Shown: positions 16,586 through 25,403, numbered from the stretch's first letter. The stretch: 64,000 nucleotides of DNA from Pseudomonadota bacterium (GCA_030535425.1 JAUNHQ010000005.1:1-64000), one strand, 5' to 3'. Numbers and translations are program-made. The notes: generated from the letters alone by a model not told the origin.

Positions 16586-16598
16586 GCTTGTGGTTCCT

Positions 16599-17132
16599 TC
16601 ACTGAACGCGCACCCAGGTCTGTGTGCGGCCAAAGGGGCCGAGCGAGCCGCGCACTTGCAGCTTGGCGCCGCCGTCGGTGGGGGTCAGGCGCAGGCTGTA
16701 GGTGCTGCCTTTTTCGGGGTCGAGGATGCGCCCGCCTTCCCACACGTTCTGGCCTTCGGCCTGCTTGGCGCCGCGGATGATTTCCATGCCCACGATGGGC
16801 TTGTCCTTGCGGTCGTCGCTGCACTTGCCGCACACGGCCTGCGCATCGGCGCCGGGGCGCAGCAGCTTTTCAATGCGGCCGGTGAGCACGCCGTCCGCGC
16901 CTTGCGTGATAACGATTTGCGCCTTGGGCTGCTTGCTTTCGTCATCCACGCTGTGCCAGGTGCCCACGGGGGTCATCTGGGCATGGGCCGTGCCAGATAC
17001 TATTAAAACAATAGCTGCTGCCACGCTCTGGACACGCGCAAACGGCCTTTTTGACCATGTTTTTTTGCACCGCCCGCTTGAGGGGGTATGCGGGCCGCAC
17101 GAAGCTGCAAAAAGCCGCAGGTGGAAGCTCAT
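16599..17132 (-). CDS. DUF2147 exported protein; signal peptide made by a repeat
   Basis: A 177-residue DUF2147 protein. The mature part has GTWHSVDDESKQPKAQIVI, LTGRIEKLL, CGKCSDDRKDKPIVGMEII and GRILDPEKGSTYSLRLTP, all typical. The start overlaps the acyl-CoA dehydrogenase stop (ATGA). The signal-peptide core SVAAAIVLIVSGTAHA (about 36-51), ending in an AHA cleavage site, is encoded by the antisense strand of a dispersed repeat (16998-17052). The N-region before it is about 35 residues, unusually long, so a start nearer the core (for example GTG at about codon 37) is possible. Its role in a beta-oxidation operon is unknown. Confidence 0.85.
   Translation of the reverse strand: MSFHLRLFAASCGPHTPSSGRCKKTWSKRPFARVQSVAAAIVLIVSGTAHAQMTPVGTWHSVDDESKQPKAQIVITQGADGVLTGRIEKLLRPGADAQAVCGKCSDDRKDKPIVGMEIIRGAKQAEGQNVWEGGRILDPEKGSTYSLRLTPTDGGAKLQVRGSLGPFGRTQTWVRVQ
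16998..17052 (+). repeat. dispersed AGCTAT/GGCC element, copy 3 (inside DUF2147 gene)
   Basis: TACTATTAAAACAATAGCTG, then CTGCCACGCTCTGGACACGC, then GCAAACGGCCTTTTT. It lies entirely inside the DUF2147 reading frame, antisense to it, and encodes the hydrophobic core of the signal peptide. Confidence 0.85.
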
Positions 17133-18925
17133 GCCAGCGCCTCCTCGGTATCCAGCAGGTTGGCCGCGCCGGAGCGGGCGCAGCGCATGAGGCTGGCGGT
17201 TTCGGGCAGCAGGCGGGCAAAGTAAAAGCGGGCGGTTTGCAGCTTGGCCGTGTAGAACGGGTCCTGGCTGCCTTCGGCCTGCTTGCGCAGGGCCACGCTG
17301 GCCATGCGGGCGAAGAAGTAGGCAAACACCAGGTGGCCGGCCACGCGCAGGTAATCGACGGCGGCCGCGCCCACTTCGTCGGGGTTGGTAAAGCCTTTGA
17401 AGCCGATTTCGGTGGTGAACTTGGTCATCTGATCGGCCAGGTGCGCCAGGGGGTTGATGAACTCGGCCATCTTCTCGTTCACGCCTTCTTCGGCGATCAG
17501 CGCCTCGATCAGCTTGCCAAACTTTTTGAGCGTGGCGCCCTGGTTGCCCAGCACCTTGCGGCCCAGCAAGTCGAGCGACTGCACGGTGTTGGTGCCTTCG
17601 TAGATCATGTTGATGCGCGCGTCGCGCACCAGTTGTTCCATGCCCGTTTCATGGATGTAGCCATGCCCGCCAAAGACCTGCATGCAGGCGTTGGTGGCGG
17701 CAAAGCCGTTGTCGGTGAGAAAGGCTTTGACGATGGGGGTGAGCAGGGCCACGATCTCGTCGCTGTGTTTGCGCACCTTTTCGTCGGGGTGGTGCTGGGC
17801 CTTGTCCAGCATGAGCGCGCAGTACGTGGTCATGGCGCGCCCGCCCTCGGCCCAGGCGCGGGCGGTGAGCAGCATTTTGCGCACGTCGGGGTGCACGATG
17901 ATGGGGTCGGCTTCGCTGGCCTTGGCCTTGGGGCCGGAGAGGCTGCGCATTTGCAGGCGCTCTTTGGCGTAGGCCAGGGCGTTTTGGTAGGCCACTTCGG
18001 TCAGGCCCAGCGACTGGTTGCCCACGCCTAAGCGCGCGGCGTTCATCATCACGAACATGGCTTGCAGGCCCTTGTTCGGCTCGCCCACCAGGGTACCCAC
18101 GGCGCCGTCAAGCGACAGTTGCGCGGTGGCGTTGCCGTGGATGCCCATCTTGTGCTCCAGCCCCGTGCAGACGATGGGGTTGCGCGCGCCCAGGCTGCCA
18201 TCGGCATTGACCAGGAACTTGGGCACCACGAACAGGCTGATGCCCTTGGAGCCGGGGGGCGCATCGGGCAGGCGGGCCAGCACCAGGTGCACGATGTTGG
18301 GGGCCAGGTCGTGCTCGCCCGCGCTGATGAAGATTTTGTTGCCCGTGAGCTTGTAGCTGCCATCGCCCTGCGGCTCGGCGCGGGTGCGCAGCAGCCCCAG
18401 GTCGGTGCCGCAGTGCGGCTCGGTCAGGCACATGGTGCCCGTCCACTCGCCGCTGGTCAGGCGGGGCAGATAGGTGGCTTTTTGCTCAGGCGTGCCGTGG
18501 GCGTGCAAGGCTTCATACGCGCCGTGCGAGAGGCCGGGGTACATCGTCCAGGCCTGGTTGGCGCTGTTGAGCATTTCGTAAAAGCCCTGGTTGACCAGAA
18601 AAGGCAGGCCCTGGCCGCCGTATTCGGTCTCGCACGACAGGGCGGGCCATCCGCCTTGCACGTATTGCTCGTAAGCGGCCTTGAAGCCATCGGGCGTGCG
18701 CACGCTGTGCGTGGCCTTGTCCAGCGTGCAGCCTTGCTTGTCGCCGCTCAGGTTGAGCGGGTGAATCACCTCGCTGGCGAACTTGCCGCCTTCTTCCAGC
18801 ACGGCGTTGAGCGTGGCCTCGTCCAGCTCGGCATAGCGGGGCATGGCCTTGAGTTCGTCCACGACGCCAAGGACTTCGTGCATCACGAACTGCATGTCGC
18901 GCAAGGGAGGGGTGTAGCTGGGCAT
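17129..18925 (-). CDS. acyl-CoA dehydrogenase (long, C-terminally extended type)
   Basis: A 598-residue FAD flavoprotein that makes the first double bond in fatty acyl-CoA. Seen are the FAD/substrate motifs MCLTEPHCGTDLG (about 165-177), GNKIFISAGEHDL and, near the C-terminus of the core, GGHGYIHETGMEQLVRDARINMIYEGTNTVQSLDLLGRKVL with the likely catalytic Glu in YEGTN. The extra 100-residue C-terminal helical domain matches DmdC-like/AcdA-type enzymes of about 600 residues. It follows the TetR gene and overlaps DUF2147 by 4 bp. Confidence 0.92.
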   Translation of the reverse strand: MPSYTPPLRDMQFVMHEVLGVVDELKAMPRYAELDEATLNAVLEEGGKFASEVIHPLNLSGDKQGCTLDKATHSVRTPDGFKAAYEQYVQGGWPALSCETEYGGQGLPFLVNQGFYEMLNSANQAWTMYPGLSHGAYEALHAHGTPEQKATYLPRLTSGEWTGTMCLTEPHCGTDLGLLRTRAEPQGDGSYKLTGNKIFISAGEHDLAPNIVHLVLARLPDAPPGSKGISLFVVPKFLVNADGSLGARNPIVCTGLEHKMGIHGNATAQLSLDGAVGTLVGEPNKGLQAMFVMMNAARLGVGNQSLGLTEVAYQNALAYAKERLQMRSLSGPKAKASEADPIIVHPDVRKMLLTARAWAEGGRAMTTYCALMLDKAQHHPDEKVRKHSDEIVALLTPIVKAFLTDNGFAATNACMQVFGGHGYIHETGMEQLVRDARINMIYEGTNTVQSLDLLGRKVLGNQGATLKKFGKLIEALIAEEGVNEKMAEFINPLAHLADQMTKFTTEIGFKGFTNPDEVGAAAVDYLRVAGHLVFAYFFARMASVALRKQAEGSQDPFYTAKLQTARFYFARLLPETASLMRCARSGAANLLDTEEALA

Positions 18926-18973
18926 GGGTGAAGGCTCCTCGTATGGAAAAAGTGGGGGAAAACAAAAAAAGCG

Positions 18974-19621
18974 TCAGGCCTGGTAGCGCGCCAGCACGCT
19001 GTCAAAGCCGCGCTCGGCGCGCGCCATGGCGCCGGGGCGCTGCAAAAAGCGCGCTTCGTAATGCAGCGCCAGGATGAGGGCATGGATTTCAAAGCACACT
19101 TGCTGCGCATCTGCATCGGGCGCCAGGTGGCCTTCTTCGCGCGCCTGCGCCACGGTGCGGTGCATGGCCACTTGCCAGGCGTTCACGGCGTCGGCCAGGG
19201 CATCGCGCACCGGGCCGGGGCGGTCGTCAAACTCCACCGCACCGCTGATGAAGATGCAGCCCGAATCCAGCTCGGCGCTGGTGTAGCGCATCCAGTGCGC
19301 AAACAGCGCACGCAGGCGCGGCAGCCCGCGCGGCTGGGCCATGGCGGGCGCGAACACTTCGGCCTCAAAGCGCGCGTAGTAGGCGCGCACCACGGAAATC
19401 TGCAATTCCTCGCGCGAGCCAAAGTGAGCAAACACGCCCGATTTGCTCATGCCCATCACATCGGCCAGCGCGCCAATGGACAAGCCCTCCAGCCCCACCT
19501 GCGCGGCCATGCGCAGCGCGGCATCCACGATAGCGGCCTTGGTCTGCTGGCCCTTGGCCAGCGCGCGCGGCTTGCTGGCGGCAGGGGCGTCAGCGGGCGT
19601 GACAGGTGAGACAGAGGACAT
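18974..19621 (-). CDS. TetR-family regulator of the fatty-acid operon
   Basis: A 215-residue TetR repressor. The DNA-binding HTH is KGQQTKAAIVDAALRMAAQVGLEGLSIGALADVMGMSKSGVFAHFGSREELQISVV (about 22-77). The C-terminal part ends with EIHALILALHYEARFLQ, a TetR_C-type ligand domain. The ATG at 19621 gives MSSVSPVTPAD; the upstream frame would cross a palindromic site. It is first in the operon with the acyl-CoA dehydrogenase, so a fatty acyl-CoA ligand is a reasonable inference. Confidence 0.88.
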   Translation of the reverse strand: MSSVSPVTPADAPAASKPRALAKGQQTKAAIVDAALRMAAQVGLEGLSIGALADVMGMSKSGVFAHFGSREELQISVVRAYYARFEAEVFAPAMAQPRGLPRLRALFAHWMRYTSAELDSGCIFISGAVEFDDRPGPVRDALADAVNAWQVAMHRTVAQAREEGHLAPDADAQQVCFEIHALILALHYEARFLQRPGAMARAERGFDSVLARYQA

Positions 19622-19650
19622 GGGCAAAGCAGCAAGCAAACCTGAAGAAC

Positions 19651-19662
19651 GAACGATCGTTC
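19651..19662. promoter_or_regulatory. palindromic operator candidate before tetR
   Basis: GAACGATCGTTC is a perfect 12-bp palindrome starting 30 bp upstream of the tetR ATG, followed on the plus strand by TATTTTGC. It is a plausible binding site for the TetR protein itself. Confidence 0.6.
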
Positions 19663-19794
19663 TATTTTGCCGAAAAAGCCCATCTGCACGCCAAGCCTGC
19701 GCGGCCAAAATCTAGGGGTTTATCCGGGGAGGGGTCATGCCCCCGGCGTCCGGCCAAGCCCGCAAGCCAGCGGGCCGCGAGAAAAAGCAGGCAT

Positions 19795-19849
19795 AAAAAA
19801 GGCCATTTGCGCGCATCACATAATGGTTTTCAGCTATATTAAATATAGC
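19795..19849 (-). repeat. dispersed AGCTAT/GGCC element, copy 4
   Basis: AAAAAAGGCCATTTGCGCGC, then ATCACATAATGGTTTTC, then AGCTATATTAAATATAGC. Reverse orientation. It lies in the 246-bp gap between tetR and ruvC, about 20 bp beyond the ruvC stop. Confidence 0.85.
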
Positions 19850-19867
19850 TTTAACCAGAGCATGCCT

Positions 19868-20404
19868 TCAGCGCCTGCGGTACATGCCGCTGGTGCGGCG
19901 GCTGGCGCCTGCGGCGTGCAGGCGGGCCAGGCCCAGGCCCGCGTGGGCGTGGGTGATGGCCAGGCCCAAAGCGTCTGCCGCGTCGGGGCGCGGGGCGGCG
20001 GGCAGTTGCAGCAGGCGCTGCACCATGGCTTGCACCTGGGCCTTGGCGGCGCGCCCGTGGCCGGCCACGGCCTGCTTCATTTGCAGCGCGGTGTATTCGG
20101 CCACGGCCAGCTCGCACGACACCAGGGCGGTGACGCAAGCGCCGCGCGCCTGGCCCAGCAGCAAGGTGGCCTGGGGGTTGACGTTGACGAAGACGATTTC
20201 AACCGCCGCCACCTGGGGCTGGTAGCGTGCGCTGAGTTCGCGGATGCCGTCGTACAGCACTTTCAGCCGCGCGGGCAGGTTGCCCTGATCGGCGCTGCGG
20301 GTCTGGATGACGCCGCTGGCAACGTAGCGCAGCTGGGCGCCGCTGGCATCCAGCACGCCAAAGCCGGTGGTGCGCAGGCCGGGGTCGATGCCAAGAATGC
20401 GCAT
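19868..20404 (-). CDS. ruvC: RuvC Holliday junction resolvase
   Basis: A 178-residue dimeric endonuclease that cuts Holliday junctions after RuvAB branch migration. The catalytic acids are Asp7 ([16 protein letters not shown]), Glu69 ([14 protein letters not shown]), Asp141 and Asp144 ([15 protein letters not shown]). The ATG at 20404 gives the family N-terminus. ruvA and ruvB are not in the window; the gene follows mtgA by four bases. Confidence 0.95.
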   Translation of the reverse strand: MRILGIDPGLRTTGFGVLDASGAQLRYVASGVIQTRSADQGNLPARLKVLYDGIRELSARYQPQVAAVEIVFVNVNPQATLLLGQARGACVTALVSCELAVAEYTALQMKQAVAGHGRAAKAQVQAMVQRLLQLPAAPRPDAADALGLAITHAHAGLGLARLHAAGASRRTSGMYRRR

Positions 20405-20408
20405 CGCT

Positions 20409-21134
20409 TTACGGCAGCTCGGCCGCGCCCATGCGGCGGGCAATGCTGCGGGTGCGGCTGGCCAGGTAGGCCGAGCGCGGGGTTTTCTCAAAGCGGCGCG
20501 GCGCGGGCAGCATGACGGCCAGGCGGGCGGCTTCGGTGGCGCTGAGCTGTGCGGCGCTTTTGCCAAAGTAGTGCTGGGCAGCGGCTTCGGCGCCGAACAC
20601 GCCTTCGCCCCATTCCACGGTGTTGAGGTAGATCTCCAGAATGCGGCGTTTGGTGAGCAGCTGCTCCAGCGCGTAGGCCAGCACCAGCTCCTGCCCCTTG
20701 CGCCAGAGCGTGCGCTCGCCTGACAGCAGCAGGTTCTTGGCCAGCTGCTGGGTGATGGTGGAGCCGCCGCGAATGCGCACGGGCCGCGCGGGGCGCTTGG
20801 CTTCGGCGCGGCGGGCGGCGGCTTCTTCGGCCTGGGTGTTGCGCTGCCAGGCTTGTTCGATGGCGTCCCAGTCCACGCCTTCGTGGTTGACGAAGCTGTC
20901 GTCTTCGGCGGTGATGACGGCGCGCTTGAGGTGGTTGGCGATCTGGTCGTAGTCGCGCCACTGTTGGCGCCAGCGCAGCGGCCCCTGGGCGGTCAGGCGC
21001 CAGGCTTCGGAGCGCTGGAAGGTGGTGGACTGCGGGTCGAGCACGGCCATGAGGGCGATGCGGCCGATGAAGAACGCTTGCAGCACCAGCGCCGCGGCGG
21101 CCACCAGCACCAGCCAACGGCCCAGGGCGCGCAT
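20409..21134 (-). CDS. mtgA: monofunctional peptidoglycan glycosyltransferase
   Basis: A 241-residue inner-membrane GT51 enzyme that polymerises lipid II. One N-terminal membrane anchor lies at about 7-28. The GT51 motifs are [18 protein letters not shown] (catalytic Glu), [47 protein letters not shown] and the [28 protein letters not shown] stretch. No transpeptidase domain is present. A short Arg/Ala-rich insert ([19 protein letters not shown]) precedes the second motif. It begins one base after the TonB-like gene. Confidence 0.95.
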   Translation of the reverse strand: MRALGRWLVLVAAAALVLQAFFIGRIALMAVLDPQSTTFQRSEAWRLTAQGPLRWRQQWRDYDQIANHLKRAVITAEDDSFVNHEGVDWDAIEQAWQRNTQAEEAAARRAEAKRPARPVRIRGGSTITQQLAKNLLLSGERTLWRKGQELVLAYALEQLLTKRRILEIYLNTVEWGEGVFGAEAAAQHYFGKSAAQLSATEAARLAVMLPAPRRFEKTPRSAYLASRTRSIARRMGAAELP

Positions 21135-21135
21135 G

Positions 21136-22035
21136 TCAGTTCATCTCCTGCACCGTGCTGGTCAGGGTGTCGGCCTGCAAGGTGGTTTCCAGGGTCTGCT
21201 CGTGGGTGAATTTGAAGCGCGCGGTCACGTCGAACTGGTCGGTGTCCTGGCGCATGGCGGGGGTGAAGTGGCCAAAGGGCGCGGCCGAGTTGGCAATGGC
21301 TTCGGCCAGGCGGTCGAGCATGCGGTTGCCTGAGCTTTGCACCACGCGCGCGTCGAGGATGCGGCCGTCGTGGTTGACGAGCAGGGCCATGAGCAGCTCG
21401 CCATACAGCTTGCGGCCGGCCACCTGGGGAAAGTTCTCGGTGCCGCGCGCTTCGATTTTGCGGCGCATGTCATCGTAATACACGGCGTAGGTGGTGCCCA
21501 AGGTGGCGGGGCTCAGGTAGCGCTTGCGGGGGCGGGAGTTTTCTTCTTCGATGCGCTTTTCAATGGCGCCCAGCAAGCGGGTGAGCTGCTGGCGCCGCTC
21601 TTCCTGCGCGCGGGCTTCGGGGTCGTTGGCCAGGCGCTGCGGATCGACGCGCGGCAAGGTGGCCAGTTGCTGGCGCACCTGGGTCAGCAGCTGCTCTTGC
21701 TGCTGGAGCATGGCGTCGATGCGGCGCTGGTTGGCGTTGATGGGCGCGTCGCCCGCCGATTCGGTAGGGCTGGGCGGCAGCGGGGTGCTGGCGATGCGCT
21801 TGTCCTGGGCTTCACCGCCGCCGGCCAAGGTGGCCTGGGCCAGGGCCTGGGGTTTGTCGGGGCGTTCTTCGTCGGACTGGGCGTTGACCAAGATGACGTC
21901 GAGCGTGGTGTCCTGGAACACGCGCTGAAAGCCCTCTGGGTCTACGAAGCGGATGGTCAGCACCACGGCATGCAGCAGCGCGGACACGCCCAGGGCCCAT
22001 TGCAAGGTGGTTAGCGATTTGAAAAAGCGCAGCAT
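21136..22035 (-). CDS. TonB-like energy-transducer protein
   Basis: A 299-residue protein with one N-terminal membrane segment (about 14-28), a long Gln/Arg/Ala-rich, probably coiled-coil region (about 100-180), and a C-terminal TonB-like domain (LYGELLMALLVNHDGRILDARVVQSSGNRMLDRLAEAIANSAAPFGHFTPAM). The start overlaps the rnb stop (TGATG), and mtgA follows by one base, so it is coupled to both. Partner ExbBD genes are not here. It may serve envelope processes more than iron uptake, which is inference from context. Confidence 0.8.
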   Translation of the reverse strand: MLRFFKSLTTLQWALGVSALLHAVVLTIRFVDPEGFQRVFQDTTLDVILVNAQSDEERPDKPQALAQATLAGGGEAQDKRIASTPLPPSPTESAGDAPINANQRRIDAMLQQQEQLLTQVRQQLATLPRVDPQRLANDPEARAQEERRQQLTRLLGAIEKRIEEENSRPRKRYLSPATLGTTYAVYYDDMRRKIEARGTENFPQVAGRKLYGELLMALLVNHDGRILDARVVQSSGNRMLDRLAEAIANSAAPFGHFTPAMRQDTDQFDVTARFKFTHEQTLETTLQADTLTSTVQEMN

Positions 22036-24143
22036 CACGGAGCGGGATTATCGGCGCTGGCAGGGGTGCTGCCGCCAGGGGCGGGCGTGTCTTCGTTCAC
22101 GTCCACGGCGATGGCCAGGGGGCCGGCGGCGGTGCTGCCGTCGTCGTCTTCCGTGTCGTCGTCACCGGCGCTGGCCTGGCTGCTGGCGGCGGCGCCCAGC
22201 ACTTCCACCACGGTGCCGCGCACGTCCAGGGCCATGTCGTCGATCTCGCCCAGCTTCACGCGCACCTGGGTGCCGCGCGGCAGCCCTTGGGCGCCCAGCA
22301 CCGTGAAGACCAGCGGCAGCGTGTCGGCGCGCACCAGCCAGGCGCCGCCGGCCTGCTCTTTGATGAGGCTGGCCGTGAGCTCGGTGATGGCGTTCTGGCG
22401 CAGGTATTGCAGCGTCCAGAAGCGTTCCATGCCGGCCTGGTGCGCGTTGTAGGCGGTGTAGGCCGCGTCAAAGGCGCTGATGATGGCCAGCAGTTGCGCG
22501 TCTTTGGGTTTGAAGGGCGCGGCCAGCGCGGCGGTGGCGCCGTGGCGCGCGCAGGCAATGATTTGCCACTGGTTGACCAGATCGACATATCGGCGCAGGG
22601 GCGAGGTGCTCCACGCATAGCTGGGCACGCCAATGCCCGCGTGCGGCAGCGCCCGGGTGCCCATGCGCACCTTGATGCCGGGGGCCAAGCTGGCCTGGCT
22701 GCGGTAGATGGCGGGCACGCCCAGGGTTTTGAGCCATTCGCCCCAGGTGCTGTTGGCCAGGATCATGGCTTCGGCCACGATCAAATCCAGCGGCGCGCCG
22801 CGCTGGCGGGTGCTGATGTGCACGCGCTCGTTGCCCGTGGGCACGCTGCCGTTTGCTCCCTCCAGGCGGAAGGTGTAGTCGGGCCGGTTGAAGGTTTCGG
22901 GCTTGCCGCGCACCTGCTCGCGTGCGGCTTTCAAGTGCAGGGCCAGGCGGTATAAAAATGATAGCTGCTCCCACGCCATGGGCAAGCGCGAATGGCCTTT
23001 TTCGCTCTCATCTTCGGGGGCAGGCGGCGCTTGCAGCCATTCGGCCGTCACCACGTCATCAAGCTGGTCGTGGCGCAGGTTGGCGGCAATGGGCACGCGC
23101 TCTAGCCGGGTCTGGCTGCCTTGCACGGCCAGCGTGGCTTCGTCCAGCGTGACGTAGAGCGACACGGCGGGCACGGCGCGGCCTTCGCTCAGGGTGTACT
23201 GCTGCACCACGTCGTCGGGCAGCATGGTGATTTTGTAGCCGGGCATGTACACGGTGGACAGGCGCGTGCGGCCCACCGCGTCCAGCGCGTCGCCGGGGGC
23301 AATGGCCAGCCCCGGCGCGGCAATGTGAATGCCCAGCACCACGGTGCCCGTGCCCAGGCCTTGCAGCGACAGGGCGTCGTCAATTTCCGTGGTGTGCGAA
23401 TCGTCGATGGAATAGGCCTGCACGTCGGCCAGCGGCAGCTCGTCCGTGATGGCCGGGGCCGTGAGCGCGCCAAAGCCCGTGCCCTTGGGAAAGTGCTCGA
23501 ACAAAAAGCGCTGCCAGTGAAATTCGTAGGCCGAGGCCATGGCCCCGGCGCGTTGCAGCAGCGCCAGCGGCGCCAGGGCCGTGGCGCGCGCGGCTTCGAC
23601 CACGGCCTTGTACTCGGGCGCGTTCTTGTCGGGCTTGAACAGGATCTTGTAAAGCTGCTGGGCAATGGGCTCGGGGGTGCGGCCTGCGGCCAGCTCGTCC
23701 GCCCAAGCGCTGATTTGCGCGGCGATCTGCTTTTTCTTTTCAATGGCCGCCAGCGCCTGCGCCACGATGTCGGCGGGCGCTTTTTTGAACCGGCCCTTGC
23801 CCGCGCGGCGAAAGTAATGCGGCGCCTCGTGCAGCGCCATCAGCATGCCCGCCTGCTGCGCCACGGTGGGCGCATCGCCAAAGTATTCCGCCGCCAGCTC
23901 GGCAAAGCCGAATTCGCCCTCGGGCGCGAATTCCCAGGCCAGGGGCAGCTCCACCTCGGCGGCCAGCGCCTGGGCCTGGGCCAGCAGATCGGCGGGGGCG
24001 GGCTTGTCAAAGCGCAGCAGCTGGTTGGCGGCCTTGACCTTCAGGCGCTTGCCCGAATCCAGCTCCACCTGGGCAGAGGCTTCGGCCTCGGAAAGAATGC
24101 GGCCGGCAAGAAATTTGCCGGCCTCGTCGAACAAAACATGCAT
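22035..24143 (-). CDS. RNase II-type 3'-5' exoribonuclease (RNB domain)
   Basis: A 702-residue RNB-family exoribonuclease. The active-site run is AYSIDDSHTTEIDDALSLQ, with the metal acids, and HISTRQRGAPLDLIVAEAMILAN, then YAWSTSPLRRYVDLVNQWQIIA are the C-terminal RNB motifs. TTEIDDA (Glu where many have Asp) is typical of the divergent group that lacks full cold-shock domains. The C-terminus has an S1-like fold followed by an acidic tail (GDDDTEDDDG). Residues about 381-398 (KGHSRLPMAWEQLSFLYR) are encoded by a dispersed repeat. The ATG at 24143 is chosen over a long upstream frame. Confidence 0.88.
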   Translation of the reverse strand: MHVLFDEAGKFLAGRILSEAEASAQVELDSGKRLKVKAANQLLRFDKPAPADLLAQAQALAAEVELPLAWEFAPEGEFGFAELAAEYFGDAPTVAQQAGMLMALHEAPHYFRRAGKGRFKKAPADIVAQALAAIEKKKQIAAQISAWADELAAGRTPEPIAQQLYKILFKPDKNAPEYKAVVEAARATALAPLALLQRAGAMASAYEFHWQRFLFEHFPKGTGFGALTAPAITDELPLADVQAYSIDDSHTTEIDDALSLQGLGTGTVVLGIHIAAPGLAIAPGDALDAVGRTRLSTVYMPGYKITMLPDDVVQQYTLSEGRAVPAVSLYVTLDEATLAVQGSQTRLERVPIAANLRHDQLDDVVTAEWLQAPPAPEDESEKGHSRLPMAWEQLSFLYRLALHLKAAREQVRGKPETFNRPDYTFRLEGANGSVPTGNERVHISTRQRGAPLDLIVAEAMILANSTWGEWLKTLGVPAIYRSQASLAPGIKVRMGTRALPHAGIGVPSYAWSTSPLRRYVDLVNQWQIIACARHGATAALAAPFKPKDAQLLAIISAFDAAYTAYNAHQAGMERFWTLQYLRQNAITELTASLIKEQAGGAWLVRADTLPLVFTVLGAQGLPRGTQVRVKLGEIDDMALDVRGTVVEVLGAAASSQASAGDDDTEDDDGSTAAGPLAIAVDVNEDTPAPGGSTPASADNPAP
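22951..23003 (+). repeat. dispersed AGCTAT/GGCC element, copy 5 (inside rnb)
   Basis: TATAAAAATGATAGCTGCTC, then CCACGCCATGGGCAAGCGCG, then AATGGCCTTTTTC. It is a near-consensus copy, wholly inside the RNB coding frame and antisense to it, without a frameshift. Confidence 0.9.
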
Positions 24144-24311
24144 AGGGCGGCGATTGTGACACCCACCGCCGCCGCCAAGCCTGGCGCCCGCCCCTGCCCT
24201 GCCCGCCCGCTTGGCGCACAGCGGCCTGGCGGGTGTGATTTCACTGGCAAAATAGCCGCTTGCGCTGCATTGCCGCGCGCATGCAGCTATCGATTCAGGA
24301 GTTATCCCCTC

Positions 24312-24920
24312 ATGCTCTGGCACGTGACGGCTCTTGTGGCCGCCTATCTCATTGGCTCGCTCAGCTTTGCCGTCATCATCAGCCGCATGATGGGGCTGGC
24401 CGATCCGCGCAGCTATGGCAGCGGCAACCCGGGGGCGACCAATGTGCTGCGCTCTGGCTCCAAAAAAGCGGCGGTGCTGACTTTGCTGTTTGACGCACTC
24501 AAGGGCTACGTGCCCGTGGCGCTGGCGGCGGCCTGGGCGCTGCCGCCTGCGATGGTGGCGCTGGTGGGGCTGGCGGCTTTTCTGGGGCACTTGTACCCGG
24601 TGTTCTTTCGCTTTCAGGGCGGCAAGGGCGTGGCCACGGCCGCAGGCGTGGTGCTGGCCCTGTCGCCCTGGCTGGGGCTGGCGGTGCTGGCGGTGTTTGC
24701 CCTGGCCGTGGGGCTGTGGCGCTATGTGTCGCTGGCTTCCATGCTGGCGGCAGGGGCCGCCGCGCTGCTGGTCGCTGCCGTGCCCGGCCCCTGGCCGCGT
24801 GATGCGGCCACAGCGGCGGCGCTGACGGCGATGGCGGCGCTGCTGGTGTGGCGCCACCGCGAAAACATCACCCGCCTGCGGGCGGGAGTGGAATCCAAAC
24901 TAGGAAGCAAAAAGAAATGA
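24312..24920 (+). CDS. plsY: PlsY, glycerol-3-phosphate acyltransferase
   Basis: A 202-residue inner-membrane enzyme that acylates glycerol-3-phosphate using acyl-phosphate, the first step of phospholipid synthesis. Conserved loops are SYGSGNPGATNVLRSG (about 35-50), the GHLYPVFFRFQGGKGVATAAGV region (about 97-118) and WRHRENITRLRAGVESKLG at the C-terminus. Five membrane segments are evident. The ATG at 24312 starts MLWHVTALVAAYLIGS. A weak reverse copy of the dispersed element (24253-24292) lies just upstream. It overlaps ridA by 4 bp. Confidence 0.95.
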   Translation: MLWHVTALVAAYLIGSLSFAVIISRMMGLADPRSYGSGNPGATNVLRSGSKKAAVLTLLFDALKGYVPVALAAAWALPPAMVALVGLAAFLGHLYPVFFRFQGGKGVATAAGVVLALSPWLGLAVLAVFALAVGLWRYVSLASMLAAGAAALLVAAVPGPWPRDAATAAALTAMAALLVWRHRENITRLRAGVESKLGSKKK

Positions 24921-25282
24921 GCGATACCTTGCAACGCCGCGGCGTGGGCCCACGCCTGTCGGAAGCCTCTGTCTTCAATGGCGTGGTGTACTTGGCGGGC
25001 ATGGTGCCCGAAGGCGGCGCCACCGATATCCGCAGCCAGACGGCAGACGTGTTGGCCCAGATCGACAGACACCTGGCCGCCTGCGGCAGCGATAAAAGCC
25101 GCCTGCTGCGCGTGCAGATTTTCCTGGCCGACATCGCCGACATCGCCGCGATGAACGAGGTGTGGGACGCGTGGGTGGTGCCTGGGCAGACGCCGCCGCG
25201 CGCCACGGTGCAGGCACCGCTGGCCAACCCGGCTTGGCGCGTTGAAATCGTGGTGACAGCCGCGCAGCGCCCGGGCGCTTGA
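24917..25282 (+). CDS. RidA/YjgF-family protein
   Basis: A 121-residue member of the RidA family, which hydrolyses reactive enamine/imine intermediates or related compounds. Seen are VFNGVVYLAGMVPEGGATDIRSQTADVLAQIDRHL (about 18-52), SRLLRVQIFLADIADIAAMNEVWDAWV and the C-terminal PPRATVQAPLANPAWRVEIVV with the conserved Arg. It belongs to the subgroup with VYLAGMVPE rather than true RidA, so the exact substrate is open. ATGA overlap with plsY. Confidence 0.88.
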   Translation: MSDTLQRRGVGPRLSEASVFNGVVYLAGMVPEGGATDIRSQTADVLAQIDRHLAACGSDKSRLLRVQIFLADIADIAAMNEVWDAWVVPGQTPPRATVQAPLANPAWRVEIVVTAAQRPGA

Positions 25283-25375
25283 GGCTGCTGCCGGCCTGCA
25301 CTTCTTTCCTTCTGCCCTGGCTGCGTTCTGGCGGCGCCTGTGCGTTTGCAGAGCACATGCCGGCTGGGCAGGCAT

Positions 25376-25403
25376 AAAAAAGCGCCGGGCGGTGCCGGCG
25401 CTT
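25376..25403 (-). terminator. rho-independent terminator of the SYLF lipoprotein gene
   Basis: On the minus strand AAGCGCCGG and CCGGCGCTT form a nine-pair stem with a six-base loop, followed by TTTTT. It lies 84 bp past the stop of the next gene, and could also affect ridA transcription from the other side. Confidence 0.75.

Noticed and set aside
14507..16780. 757-codon open frame antisense to the FadB-like gene
   Set aside because: Shadow of a high-GC gene; no recognisable domains.
24253..24292. Extra copy of the dispersed element before plsY
   Set aside because: Only GCTTGCGC and GCAGCTAT parts match; kept as a weak possible copy, not listed as a feature.
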